The position numbers and the translations under genes were made by a program. Under the pieces are notes generated by a model, which worked only from the letters and a program-made list of their open reading frames with translations, ran no database searches and had not been told where the DNA came from. Positions 5,184 to 12,517 of a DNA stretch of 13,323 bases are shown in pieces. The first letter of the stretch is position 1. Each line of letters begins with the position of its first letter. This stretch comes from an uncultured Clostridia bacterium (GTDB lineage Bacteria > Bacillota > Clostridia > Oscillospirales > CAG-272), in assembly GCA_937894775.1 (NCBI GenBank), contig CALAXC010000344.1, positions 1 to 13,323 on the forward strand, written 5' to 3'.

Positions 5184-5582
5184 ATGAGAAAAGCTTTAAT
5201 GTTTTTAAAAAAGAATATAAAAACCTCTATGACCTTACCTGAAATGGTAGATGTATTTGAAAAAATGAGCAAAATGCCGATAGACACCGACGATGATACA
5301 CTTTTATTAGATACTTGTTATTATGACCCTACGTTCAGTGGAAAGATTGTTCATATTTTTTCTTTAGTAAGACAAATACCTGATGACGAAGATGAATATT
5401 ATCAATTACGCTTGGAAATAACACTTGAAACTCAAGAAACAGCAATTTCTTTTCCAGAACCAATCTGGAGCGACGCACTCGAAGGACAGGATTTCTTTGA
5501 TGCTGTTAAAAATTCCACCCCCTACCAACAAGCAATAAACCAAAAAATACTCAAGACAGAAATTTATTTAAATCAAACGTAA
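5184..5582 (+). CDS. Small protein of unknown function
   Basis: This 132-residue soluble, acidic protein has no signal peptide or membrane segment. An N-terminal helix-rich part (MRKALMFLKKNIKTSMTLPE) is followed by a DTDDDTLLLDTCYYDPTFSGKIVHIFSLVRQIPDDEDEYYQLRLEI region that reads as beta strands. The residue pattern is like small immunity or effector-recognition proteins, but I do not recognise the family and assign no function. The start at ATG 5184 follows AAAGGA (5168-5173). The gene has its own promoter and is closed by a terminator at 5600-5634. Confidence 0.7.
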   Translation: MRKALMFLKKNIKTSMTLPEMVDVFEKMSKMPIDTDDDTLLLDTCYYDPTFSGKIVHIFSLVRQIPDDEDEYYQLRLEITLETQETAISFPEPIWSDALEGQDFFDAVKNSTPYQQAINQKILKTEIYLNQT

Positions 5583-5599
5583 AATTATATCTTCCATGC

Positions 5600-5634
5600 A
5601 AAAAAGCTAAGTCGCATTTTGACTTAGCTTTTTT
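5600..5634. terminator. Bidirectional terminator between convergent genes
   Basis: A perfect 14-bp stem (5600-5613 with 5621-5634) has core GCTAAGTC and a 7-nt loop, flanked by A and T tracts. It serves both the plus-strand gene ending at 5582 and the minus-strand gene ending at 5642. Confidence 0.9.
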
Positions 5635-5641
5635 GTATTTT

Positions 5642-6430
5642 TTACTTTTCATTCAAATCAACATACGCCATATTCAAGCACGGAGCTTTATATTCGGTAT
5701 ATTCGGTATCATAATCATATGCGATACATTCGCCCGCGCCCTCACCGTAAACCGTGATAATGTCGCCCGAAATAAATCTTTGCTGATCCTCTAACAAGCA
5801 ATCGCGTATCACTATATTATACTGCGAGCCGTTCTCATCTTCGCAAAGATAACACACGTAATCCTTTGTATTATAATATTTATCCTGGTAAGTAACCGTT
5901 TTTACTATCTTCAGCTTTACAGCCATAAATTTGTCTTTATTACCGTCTGCAGAACGGCAAATATCTTCAAGTGTTACGTTTTCGCAAAGCGAGATATATT
6001 CTTCCTTAGATATCGAATCGTCAACGGGTTTATCCCACAGATCGGTAATTCCCGAAATAATAGTTCCTATACCGAACCTCCACACGAAGAAATATATAAC
6101 GGCAATTATTATAAACAATACCTTTCGAGAGGTCTTATAAGGGCTCGTCGCAAGCAAGATAGCTCCCACGATAGGAAATATCAACACCATAATTGCGATA
6201 AACCACCAGGAATGATACCACTCTATAAAAGTAACTCTATCAGAACCCGAGCTTTTTCTCTTTTTCTGTTTTACTGGCGCACGGTTTCCCGCTCTCATTT
6301 CTTCTGGACAGACTTTCCCGCAAAGAGGACATTTTTCCCCCGCAAAAAAGCATTTACAGTCGGGACATTTATTAAGATCGGGGCGATCAAGCTCCTGATC
6401 GTCGGCGAAAGAGCCAAGCATTCTTCCCAT
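5642..6430 (-). CDS. Zinc-ribbon membrane protein with a C-terminal OB-fold-like domain
   Basis: The protein is 262 residues. A zinc ribbon near the N-terminus has CPDC (22-25) and CPLC (34-37) as ligands. A Lys/Arg-rich linker (53-59) follows, then two membrane helices (about 73-95 and 104-126) and a soluble domain (about 138-262). That domain, with SKEEYISLCENVTLEDICR, later VKLKIVKTV and SGDIITVYGEG, resembles the tRNA_anti-like OB fold that follows zinc ribbons in many Bacillota membrane proteins. Both termini lie on the same side, most likely the cytoplasm if the ribbon stays inside. ATG 6430 has AGGAGG eight bases upstream (6439-6444), better placed than Met4. Function is unknown; a role in stress or envelope sensing is a guess. 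The gene is divergent from the transporter operon. Confidence 0.8.
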   Translation of the reverse strand: MGRMLGSFADDQELDRPDLNKCPDCKCFFAGEKCPLCGKVCPEEMRAGNRAPVKQKKRKSSGSDRVTFIEWYHSWWFIAIMVLIFPIVGAILLATSPYKTSRKVLFIIIAVIYFFVWRFGIGTIISGITDLWDKPVDDSISKEEYISLCENVTLEDICRSADGNKDKFMAVKLKIVKTVTYQDKYYNTKDYVCYLCEDENGSQYNIVIRDCLLEDQQRFISGDIITVYGEGAGECIAYDYDTEYTEYKAPCLNMAYVDLNEK

Positions 6431-6459
6431 AGCACAGTCCTCCTTTCAGTATTATATTT

Positions 6460-6488
6460 ATAATATCATAAATAAAGCCAAAAGTCAA
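6460..6488 (-). promoter_or_regulatory. Promoter of the zinc-ribbon gene
   Basis: On the minus strand, -35 TTGACT (6488-6483), a 17-bp spacer and -10 TATTAT (6465-6460) preceded by TGA form an extended -10 promoter. A TATAAT hexamer at 6456-6451 is an alternative -10. Confidence 0.7.
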
Positions 6489-6531
6489 CAGCATCAAAGC
6501 ACTTTGATATACGCAAATATTCAAATCACTC

Positions 6532-6581
6532 TTGCATTTTACGAACTGCCGTGTTATAATGAATAAAAGCGGTCATCCGCT
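6532..6581 (+). promoter_or_regulatory. Promoter and leader hairpin of the transporter operon
   Basis: The -35 TTGCAT (6532-6537), a 17-bp spacer and -10 TATAAT (6555-6560) with an upstream TGT form the promoter. The leader carries a small hairpin, AGCGG/CCGCT with loop TCAT (6568-6581), just after the predicted start. Confidence 0.8.
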
Positions 6582-6607
6582 TAATTTACAAAGGAAGAAC
6601 ATAATAA

Positions 6608-7828
6608 ATGATACAGAAAAACAATATAAACAAACGTTGGTGGATACTTGTTGCAGGTGTTGCCACAATGCTTTTTGCGGGTATAATCTACGCTTGGTCG
6701 ATCTTAAAAACTCCATTTGCGCAGGAGCTTGGATATGAGTCCTCTGCACTTGCTTTAAATTTCACTTTGACTATGTGCTTCTTCTGCCTTGGCGGATTTA
6801 TTTCGAGTCGTTTGATAAAGCTTATAGGCAGACGCATTACTATTATAATAGCGGGTATCTCGGCAGGACTCGGTTTCATTCTTACAAGCTTTATAGGTGC
6901 GGGATACCCCATACTGCTCTACATCACCTATTCATTTCTTTCGGGACTCGGTATCGGTGTTGCCTATATAGTTATTATCTCAACGGTAAACTCCTGGTTT
7001 CCCGACAGACGCGGACTTTCGTCAGGCGCTCTTATGATGGGATTCGGCGCAAGCACTCTTATACTTGGAAATATCGCCGATGCGCTTTTTTCAAGCTCTG
7101 TTGGTTGGAGAAACACTTATATTATAATCGGTTGCGCTATCGCAACAGTTATAGTTCTCTCCTCTTTCGTTATAAAAGCACCCGATGAAAACACCGTATT
7201 CCCCGAAAAAAAGAAAAGCTCAAAAGCGAGCAAAGAAAATTTCGAGGTACGCGATTACACACCATCCGAGATGGTTCGCCGTTTCACCTTCTGGCGCGCA
7301 TTCATAGCGCTCGTATGTCTGACGGCTGTCGGAAGCTCTGTAATCAGCTTCGCGCGTGATCTTGCTCTTTCGGTAGGAGCGCAAGCAAGTCTTGCGACTA
7401 CTCTTGTTGGCGTACTCGCTGTATGTAACGGTCTTGGACGAATTATCACGGGAGCTGTCTTTGACAGTCTTGGACGCAAATTCACAATGATATCTGCAGG
7501 CGTTCTTACTATATTTGCGGCAGGTGTTACCTTAATAGCGGTCAGCATCAGCTCTTTACCGCTCTGCATAATCGGTCTTTGTCTTACAGGACTTTCCTAC
7601 GGAACCTCCCCCACAGTTTCATCGGCATTCACGTCGGCATTCTACGGACAAAAGCATTTTGCCACGAATCTCAGCATCAGCAATTTCAATTTAATGTTTG
7701 CATCCTTCATAGCGACAGCATGCTCCTCGCTTCAGACCGCAAGCGGCGGATACACAGCTCCGTTCATTTTGCTGCTCTGTCTTTCGGGCGTTGCCCTTGC
7801 GCTTAATATAAGTATTAAAAAGCCTTAA
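6608..7828 (+). CDS. Major facilitator transporter, OFA (oxalate/formate antiporter-like) type
   Basis: This is a 406-residue inner-membrane transporter with about twelve membrane helices in two halves. They are joined by a charged cytoplasmic loop (about 198-225, rich in Lys/Ser). Family marks: the N-terminal RWWILVAGVATMLFAGIIYAWS; the helix 2-3 loop SRLIKLIGRR (68-76); WFPDRRGLSSGALMMGFG (130-147); and the second-half equivalent GRIITGAVFDSLGRK (277-291). These resemble the OFA branch that includes OxlT and YhjX, which exchange small carboxylates, but the substrate cannot be read from sequence. Length is normal and the frame intact. A weak GGAAG ribosome site precedes ATG 6608. It is the first gene of an operon; the sigma-like gene begins 17 nt after its stop. 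Confidence 0.9.
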   Translation: MIQKNNINKRWWILVAGVATMLFAGIIYAWSILKTPFAQELGYESSALALNFTLTMCFFCLGGFISSRLIKLIGRRITIIIAGISAGLGFILTSFIGAGYPILLYITYSFLSGLGIGVAYIVIISTVNSWFPDRRGLSSGALMMGFGASTLILGNIADALFSSSVGWRNTYIIIGCAIATVIVLSSFVIKAPDENTVFPEKKKSSKASKENFEVRDYTPSEMVRRFTFWRAFIALVCLTAVGSSVISFARDLALSVGAQASLATTLVGVLAVCNGLGRIITGAVFDSLGRKFTMISAGVLTIFAAGVTLIAVSISSLPLCIIGLCLTGLSYGTSPTVSSAFTSAFYGQKHFATNLSISNFNLMFASFIATACSSLQTASGGYTAPFILLLCLSGVALALNISIKKP

Positions 7829-7845
7829 TAAACAAAGGAGAATAT

Positions 7846-8184
7846 ATGTTATTCACTTGCTCTGAAGATTTTTTTGAACAGACGTCAAAAATAAGCCGTC
7901 TGTCACGCGAAGAAGAAAAAGAATACGGCAAAAAAATGCAAAACGGTGACGAAGAAGCAAAGCAAGCGCTGATCAACAGCTATCTTCCCGTAGTAGCCGC
8001 TATTATAAAAAGATATACAGCAGACACCCCCTCGCTTGAGCTTATCTACCGTTCTATAAAGACTCTCGAAGAAATGATATCAAAATATGATTTTCAGCAG
8101 GACAACGTATTTATGAATGCCCTTTCTTCAAATCTAAGACGGGTAATAACAAAATATATGGTCGACAGCGACACAAAAAGCTAA
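7846..8184 (+). CDS. Miniature sigma-70-like protein (region 1.2-2 only)
   Basis: The protein is 112 residues. Residues 17-58 (SRLSREEEKEYGKKMQNGDEEAKQALINSYLPVV..IIKRY) closely follow regions 1.2-2.1 of primary-type sigma factors (usual form LT.EEE..L...I..GD..A...LI..NLRLVV.IAKRY). The next part, SLELIYRSIKTLEEMISKYDF, matches the place of the core-binding DLIQEGN.GL..AV.KFD block but has lost its conserved residues. The aromatic region 2.3-2.4 and all of region 4 are absent. It is therefore unlikely to direct promoter recognition alone. It may be a decayed sigma factor or a small RNA-polymerase-binding modulator. AAAGGAG (7834-7840) precedes ATG 7846. It is co-transcribed with the transporter and the 8203 membrane protein. 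Confidence 0.8.
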   Translation: MLFTCSEDFFEQTSKISRLSREEEKEYGKKMQNGDEEAKQALINSYLPVVAAIIKRYTADTPSLELIYRSIKTLEEMISKYDFQQDNVFMNALSSNLRRVITKYMVDSDTKS

Positions 8185-8202
8185 CCGTGCAAGGAGAAGA
8201 AA

Positions 8203-8502
8203 ATGGAAGAAAACGAAAAAAAGACCGCTCAACCGAGCGCTGATATGAATACTGCCGACACATTTGGACTTATCTCAATAATATTTTCAAGTATAGCTGT
8301 AGTTCTTGCCTTTTTCGCTACGATACTCGGATATCTTGGCGGTGGAATCGGTCTTGGACTTGCCATAATAGGACTAAAACGCAGCAAAAAAAGTATGAAA
8401 AGCAAGATCGGACTTGCCATCTCCATACTTGCGCTTGCCATATCGCTTGTGACTACCGCTATCGGTATTATTTTGATAATAAAAGCTGTGCAGAGTATGT
8501 GA
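8203..8502 (+). CDS. DUF4190-like small membrane protein
   Basis: This 99-residue protein has a polar N-terminus (residues 1-20) and two long hydrophobic segments. The first contains a Gly-rich turn (ILGYLGGGIGLGLAIIGL). The second is separated from it by a basic loop (KRSKKSMKSKIGLAI). This Gly-Leu-Ile layout is that of DUF4190 membrane proteins, whose function is not known. An AAGGAGAAG ribosome site lies just upstream. It is the last gene of the operon with the transporter and sigma-like genes, with a terminator 17 nt after its stop. Confidence 0.8.
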   Translation: MEENEKKTAQPSADMNTADTFGLISIIFSSIAVVLAFFATILGYLGGGIGLGLAIIGLKRSKKSMKSKIGLAISILALAISLVTTAIGIILIIKAVQSM

Positions 8503-8518
8503 TTTTAAAAAATAACAA

Positions 8519-8549
8519 GGGAGAACACCATACGTGGGTTCTCCTTTTT
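8519..8549 (+). terminator. Terminator of the transporter operon
   Basis: GGAGAAC (8520-8526) pairs with GTTCTCC (8538-8544). An outer G-T wobble and an inner CCA/TGG extend the stem. TTTTT follows at 8545-8549. Confidence 0.85.
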
Positions 8550-8683
8550 GTTGTTAGTTTGTGTTATATACTATGTCGCTTTTTGAAAAAAGCTCCGCAA
8601 AAACTTTCCTTGATCGCTCTTTGTGAGATGTACAAAGCACACGGTGGCTTTGGTTCAGCTATGTATGTGCGTTGATTGTTCGT

Positions 8684-8835
8684 AGATCCCGCCTTGCTTT
8701 GCTCGGCGCTTTTTTCGTCTACGTCATCCTGAGCGTAGTCGAACTCCGAACGTAGTGAGGAGCAAACGGAGCGCAGCGACGTTTGGGATCTAAGACGAAA
8801 AAAGTTCGACTCCGCTTCGCTTCGCTCAGGATGAC
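8684..8835. repeat. Nested inverted-repeat element
   Basis: Several inverted pairs interleave: AGATCCC/GGGATCT (8684-8690, 8785-8791), CTTTTTTCGTC/GACGAAAAAAG (8709-8719, 8794-8804), GTCATCCTGAGCG/CGCTCAGGATGAC (8723-8735, 8823-8835) and GTCGAAC/GTTCGAC (8738-8744, 8804-8810). The first two pairs cross the last two, so the full set cannot form one hairpin and may have arisen from two overlapping copies. It fills the intergenic gap between the convergent 8203 and 8881 genes. I see nothing else in 8560-8683. Confidence 0.7.
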
Positions 8836-8880
8836 AGCTGAAATATTTTGTACAAATACCACGCCCACTTTATATGAGCT

Positions 8881-9930
8881 TTATTTCTCCCACATAACTC
8901 CCTTTTCACCGTCGTAATGCCAATAATTTCCCTCATCCGTGGGCTTATCTTCTCTGTAATAATAAACCGTAGCCTTATTAAATACACCGTTCGCGTCAGC
9001 TATTTTCACATTCTTCCAATCATTCTCGTTTCCTCTATAATAGATCCTTTTAAGATGCGTTTGCTGAAACGCCTCACTGCCTATATACTTTATAGACGCA
9101 GGAAGCTCTACAATAACCAGCGCAGTATCACCGTAAAAAGCAGAATCGCCTATGATTTCAACGTTTTTCGGTACTATCACCTGAATCATTCCAAGTACTC
9201 TGAAAAATGAAAATTTTTCTATCTTCGTTATCTGCTCAGGTAACCTCACCGTAAGCTCAAACTTTTTTCGCGCACGGCAGATAAAAGTCTTTCCGTCTTT
9301 GCTGTAAAGATCGCCATCTATAGAGCTGAAATATTCGTTTTCGGGTTCAACATCTATATATACAAGCTCCTTGCAGCCCGAAAAAACACCCGGTGCAAGC
9401 TCTTTTATACAAGCAGGCAGAGTTAAGCTTTTCTCATTCTCTCCGTCATATCTTACAAGATATTCTCCGTCACCGATCACAAAATCACCGTTCGGAACAA
9501 CGTTGCAATATATATCGTTAAACATCAAATGATAATTGTCAACACCGATAGCTATCGCATCATATTCCTCTTCGCTCCCCGAATAATAAATGCGGTCAAT
9601 ATTACCGCATTCTCCAAAGGCTTCGTCACCTACAGAGATAAGAGTTTTTCCAAAAGCAACGCTTTTAAGCTTTTTACACTCATAAAAGGCAAAATCACAA
9701 ATATGAGTTACTCCGTCAAAAATCACCGCTTTTTCAAGATCTTTACAACAGGCAAAAGCGGCATATTCTATAATTTTGACACTACCGCATATTATAACAC
9801 TTGAAATGCTCTCGCAGTTGCGGAAGGCGGATTCACCGATAACGCGAACACCGTCGGGAATCACCACTTCTCCACCCGCTCCACGATATTCCGTTAAAAC
9901 TCCGTTACCGTCTATAACAAAATCACTCAT
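8881..9930 (-). CDS. BspA-type leucine-rich repeat protein
   Basis: This 349-residue protein is built of LRR_5 (BspA-type) repeats of about 23 residues with the pattern (V/I)IPDGVxxIGExAFxxCxxLxx. Examples start at about 22, 44, 67 and 90. A second block runs from about 165 (LTLPACIKELAPGVFSGCKELV) to about 300. Two YYSGSEEEYDAI / YYRGNENDWKNV caps, usual in this family, end the two blocks. There is no signal peptide or anchor, so this copy may stay inside the cell or leave by another route. The C-terminus (YYYREDKPTDEGNYWHYDGEKGVMWEK) is the common end of such proteins. A GGAG site (9937-9940) lies six bases before ATG 9930, and an intrinsic terminator sits directly before that. No separate promoter is visible, so expression may rely on read-through from the lipoprotein gene upstream. 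Confidence 0.9.
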   Translation of the reverse strand: MSDFVIDGNGVLTEYRGAGGEVVIPDGVRVIGESAFRNCESISSVIICGSVKIIEYAAFACCKDLEKAVIFDGVTHICDFAFYECKKLKSVAFGKTLISVGDEAFGECGNIDRIYYSGSEEEYDAIAIGVDNYHLMFNDIYCNVVPNGDFVIGDGEYLVRYDGENEKSLTLPACIKELAPGVFSGCKELVYIDVEPENEYFSSIDGDLYSKDGKTFICRARKKFELTVRLPEQITKIEKFSFFRVLGMIQVIVPKNVEIIGDSAFYGDTALVIVELPASIKYIGSEAFQQTHLKRIYYRGNENDWKNVKIADANGVFNKATVYYYREDKPTDEGNYWHYDGEKGVMWEK

Positions 9931-9942
9931 AATATTCTCCGT

Positions 9943-9975
9943 AAAAATCAGGCGAACAAAGTCCGCCTGATTTTT
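9943..9975 (-). terminator. Terminator of the Ig-like lipoprotein gene
   Basis: A perfect 12-bp stem (9943-9954 with 9964-9975) has core TCAGGCG and a 9-nt loop. On the minus strand its T tract ends three bases before the GGAG site of the next gene, so it both ends one transcript and controls entry to the next. Confidence 0.85.
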
Positions 9976-9987
9976 GTTTTCTATTTT

Positions 9988-11499
9988 TTATTTTTTCTCC
10001 ATAGAAAGATTTGCAACGTTGATGTAATAATAAGTATTTGCCTCAAATTCAGAAAAATCAAAGGTTATCGTTATATATCCCTTCTCAACGTCATCCTCGG
10101 TTACTTCAACGGTCTTCGATACGTTGGAGATCGCATAAGGATCGGTGGTCGACAAGATCGACTTCGAACCAATCTTTGCGCCGAAATTACGGGAATCTGT
10201 AATATTAAATCCGATCTGCTCAAGATAATGAGTTCCATCCTTAAGATTCGAACCGTACAGATAATATACCGCATAGTTACCGGGATTAAGCGCTTTATAC
10301 TGTGTCGCCTCGGGCTGAGCAGAGTTACCGTTAGTAGCAGTAAAGCTTGCAGTTGCATTTTCGGTTTTCGCGGTGAAAACCCAGTGGCTGTAATAATCAG
10401 CATCTCCAATATGCTTACCGATCGCAAGCCAAGGATCATTTTGAAGATTCTGCGCGGTGTAGGTTATCGGAATAGGATTACCCTTTATAAATGTGTTGGT
10501 AGGAAGCGATATAGAGGCATTACCGTACGCAGTTCCGCTACTCTTAACAGTAGTGCCCTTTGAGTTTTCAGGCATAATGTAAATGCTTATCGGCTCATCC
10601 AAAAGATGCATAGCCTTAGTTGTAAGCGCTTCGTTTTCATCCACAAAGTAGATCTTGTAATCTCCCGCGGGAAGATATACGTAGGGCAAAAGCGTATTGT
10701 CCATATTCTGACGTCCGCCCTCAGCCTCTCTGAGATTAATAGTTCCCGCCGCATTTTTCTGAACATAGGTCCAAGCTACATACATATCCCTACCGTTAAT
10801 GTTTTTGGTAATGCATATCCAAGGAAGCTTATCGGAACTCGAAAGTCCGCTCGTGCTGTAGGAAACAGGAATAGGCTCGTTTTCTACAAATACAGTCTTA
10901 GGAAGAGAAATGCTTGCGGTCTTATTGCCTATAGTACACTTCTTTGTAAAGCCTACCGAAGCATCAAACTTAAGATCGTAATTTCCCGCCTCGCTTACAG
11001 GCACATTTACCTCTACAACAGTATTAGCTGCGTTGGATTTTGTTGAAAATACCTCACTTATACCATCTGAAAGCACCCAGTTAGTGGTTTTTCCGTTTAT
11101 ATTAAACGAAGGCATTACCTCAGGCTTTTCGGGTTCGTTGTTTTCGTTCTCGTTTTCACCGTTATCCTCGTTTCCGGGATTATCCTCGTTTCCGGGTTTA
11201 TCCTCGTTTTCGGGTTTATCCTCGTTTCCGGGTTTATCCTCGTTTCCGGGATTATCTTCATTTTCGGGGGTATCTTCTTTATTAGCATCATCCTCTTTGT
11301 CACCGGCGTCGGTAGCTTTTTCACTATCAGAACTGCCCTCAGTGCCGTTGGTTGCGTCGCTATTAGCAGTAGTACCCGTGGGTGTGCCGCTGCCTAATAT
11401 GTCACCATTAGATTTTGTACAAGAAGCAAGAACCGACAAAACCAAAATTAAAGCTAATATCGACGATAAAACACGCGATAAAAACATTCTTTTTTGCAT
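9988..11499 (-). CDS. Lipoprotein with acidic linker and Ig-like repeat modules
   Basis: This is a 503-residue surface lipoprotein. The signal peptide MQKRMFLSRVLSSILALILVLSVLAS ends at a canonical lipobox (VLAS-C27). Residues 28-76 are Ser/Thr/Asp-rich. Residues about 77-113 are tandem six-residue units of the type P-[GE]-N-E-D-[NK], encoded by 18-bp repeats, and form a stiff acidic stalk. Two related beta-rich modules follow: about 193-309 (ASISLPKTVFVENEPIPVSY...PWICITK) and about 326-434 (ASISLPTNTFIKGNPIPITY...PWLAIGK). A third beta segment reaches the C-terminus. Such modules occur in extracellular proteins of gut Clostridia; their ligand is unknown. I chose ATG 11499 because AGGAGG (11509-11514) lies nine bases upstream and gives a proper signal peptide; an upstream in-frame extension would run through the promoter. 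Confidence 0.9.
   Translation of the reverse strand: MQKRMFLSRVLSSILALILVLSVLASCTKSNGDILGSGTPTGTTANSDATNGTEGSSDSEKATDAGDKEDDANKEDTPENEDNPGNEDKPGNEDKPENEDKPGNEDNPGNEDNGENENENNEPEKPEVMPSFNINGKTTNWVLSDGISEVFSTKSNAANTVVEVNVPVSEAGNYDLKFDASVGFTKKCTIGNKTASISLPKTVFVENEPIPVSYSTSGLSSSDKLPWICITKNINGRDMYVAWTYVQKNAAGTINLREAEGGRQNMDNTLLPYVYLPAGDYKIYFVDENEALTTKAMHLLDEPISIYIMPENSKGTTVKSSGTAYGNASISLPTNTFIKGNPIPITYTAQNLQNDPWLAIGKHIGDADYYSHWVFTAKTENATASFTATNGNSAQPEATQYKALNPGNYAVYYLYGSNLKDGTHYLEQIGFNITDSRNFGAKIGSKSILSTTDPYAISNVSKTVEVTEDDVEKGYITITFDFSEFEANTYYYINVANLSMEKK
11162..11269 (-). repeat. Six tandem 18-bp coding repeats
   Basis: Six in-frame 18-bp units (start 11162, then every 18 bp) differ at only a few bases and encode the PGNED/PENED stalk. 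Such tracts can change copy number by slippage without a frameshift. Confidence 0.9.
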
Positions 11500-11575
11500 C
11501 TTTAAATTCCTCCTGAAAGATATAAAAAAAACAATTAATGCATTTTTGCCAAAAAACGCATATACACGTACGTTT

Positions 11576-11604
11576 ATTATAGCACAATGAAACAAATATT
11601 GCAA
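11576..11604 (-). promoter_or_regulatory. Promoter of the Ig-like lipoprotein gene
   Basis: On the minus strand, -35 TTGCAA (11604-11599), a 17-bp spacer and -10 TATAAT (11581-11576) preceded by TGC form a near-ideal extended -10 promoter. The leader is about 70 nt. Confidence 0.85.
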
Positions 11605-11662
11605 GAGTTTTGATGATTTTTATAAAATTTTTTTCAATTACTGTCTTTAAACATAAAAAGTA

Positions 11663-11691
11663 TTGCACGTGAAATTTTTTTGTGATATAAT
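11663..11691 (+). promoter_or_regulatory. Promoter of the esterase-amidase operon
   Basis: The -35 TTGCAC (11663-11668), a 17-bp spacer and -10 TATAAT (11686-11691) with an upstream TGA form the promoter. It is divergent from the lipoprotein promoter; the two -35 boxes lie about 60 bp apart. Confidence 0.85.
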
Positions 11692-11729
11692 CTAAACAGT
11701 AAAATTTTATTATTATATAGGAGAAAACT

Positions 11730-12500
11730 ATGGCTTTTTTTGAAATGCACTGTAAATCACGCGTTCTGCATCTCGAGATCGCAGTAAACGTTATAATTCC
11801 CGACAGACCGAGAGCCGACGAAAAATGGGGCTCGAGGGAAACTTATAAAACGCTCTATCTTTTGCACGGTCTTTCCGATGATCATACAGTATGGACACGA
11901 AGGACATCTATAGAGCGCTATTCTATGGATCACGGCATAGCAGTAGTAATGCCCGCAGCAGGAAGAAGCTGGTATTCCGACACAGCTTACGGCGCAAAAT
12001 ATTTCACGTTCGTCGCCGAAGAGCTTCCCGAGCTCTGCCGCAGCTACTTTAAGGGTATGTCTGATAAACGCGAGGATAATATGGTAGCAGGACTCTCTAT
12101 GGGCGGATACGGAGCATTCAAGATAGGAATGACCTACCCCGACCGCTTCTGCGCTTGCGCTTCGCTTTCGGGAGCATTCGACGTTCTCCATCTCGGAAAG
12201 CATAATCTTGAAGAATGGCGCGGAAATTGGGGCTTCGATCTCAACGAGCCCGACGATATGAAGGGTTCACCGAGCGATCTTTTTGCTCTTACCGAAAAAT
12301 GCGTAAAGAGCGGTGCAACACTCCCCAAACTCTATTTCTGGTGCGGAACGGAAGATTTTCTTCTTTCAACAAACAGAAAATACAAGGAGCTTCTCGACAG
12401 CCTTTCTGTAGAGTACACATATAAGGAATCCGAAGGTGACCACACGTGGAAATGGTGGGATCTTCATATTCAGGACGTGCTGAATGAATTTTTAAAATAA
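11730..12500 (+). CDS. Alpha/beta-hydrolase esterase (tributyrin esterase EstA-like, PF00756)
   Basis: This 256-residue serine esterase is probably cytoplasmic, as no signal peptide is present. The catalytic triad can be read: nucleophile S123 in GLSMGGYGAF, D209 in FWCGTEDFLL and H238 in EGDHTWKWWD. The oxyanion region is LLHGLSDD (44-51). The blocks HGLSDDHTVWTRRTSIERY, VVMPAAGRSWYSDTAYG and AEELPELC match the EstA tributyrin-esterase group of lactic bacteria and related acetyl or feruloyl esterases in the putative-esterase family. It should hydrolyse short-chain acyl esters; the natural substrate may be acylated sugars but is not shown. Length is normal and the frame intact. AGGAG (11719-11723) lies six bases before ATG 11730. 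The amidase gene begins 17 nt after its stop, so they form an operon. Confidence 0.92.
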   Translation: MAFFEMHCKSRVLHLEIAVNVIIPDRPRADEKWGSRETYKTLYLLHGLSDDHTVWTRRTSIERYSMDHGIAVVMPAAGRSWYSDTAYGAKYFTFVAEELPELCRSYFKGMSDKREDNMVAGLSMGGYGAFKIGMTYPDRFCACASLSGAFDVLHLGKHNLEEWRGNWGFDLNEPDDMKGSPSDLFALTEKCVKSGATLPKLYFWCGTEDFLLSTNRKYKELLDSLSVEYTYKESEGDHTWKWWDLHIQDVLNEFLK

Positions 12501-12517
12501 ATTAAAAGGAGAAAGAA

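Noticed and set aside
6775..7569. Frames overlapping the transporter gene
   Set aside because: The transporter frame is unambiguous; the others read arginine- or tyrosine-rich noise.
10101..10563. Frames on both strands inside the Ig-like lipoprotein gene
   Set aside because: They are shadows of a clear coding frame, with no starts, ribosome sites or family resemblance.
11033..11590. Plus-strand serine-rich frame opposite the lipoprotein gene
   Set aside because: It is the complement of the acidic repeat stalk, has no ribosome site and runs through the lipoprotein's signal peptide and promoter.
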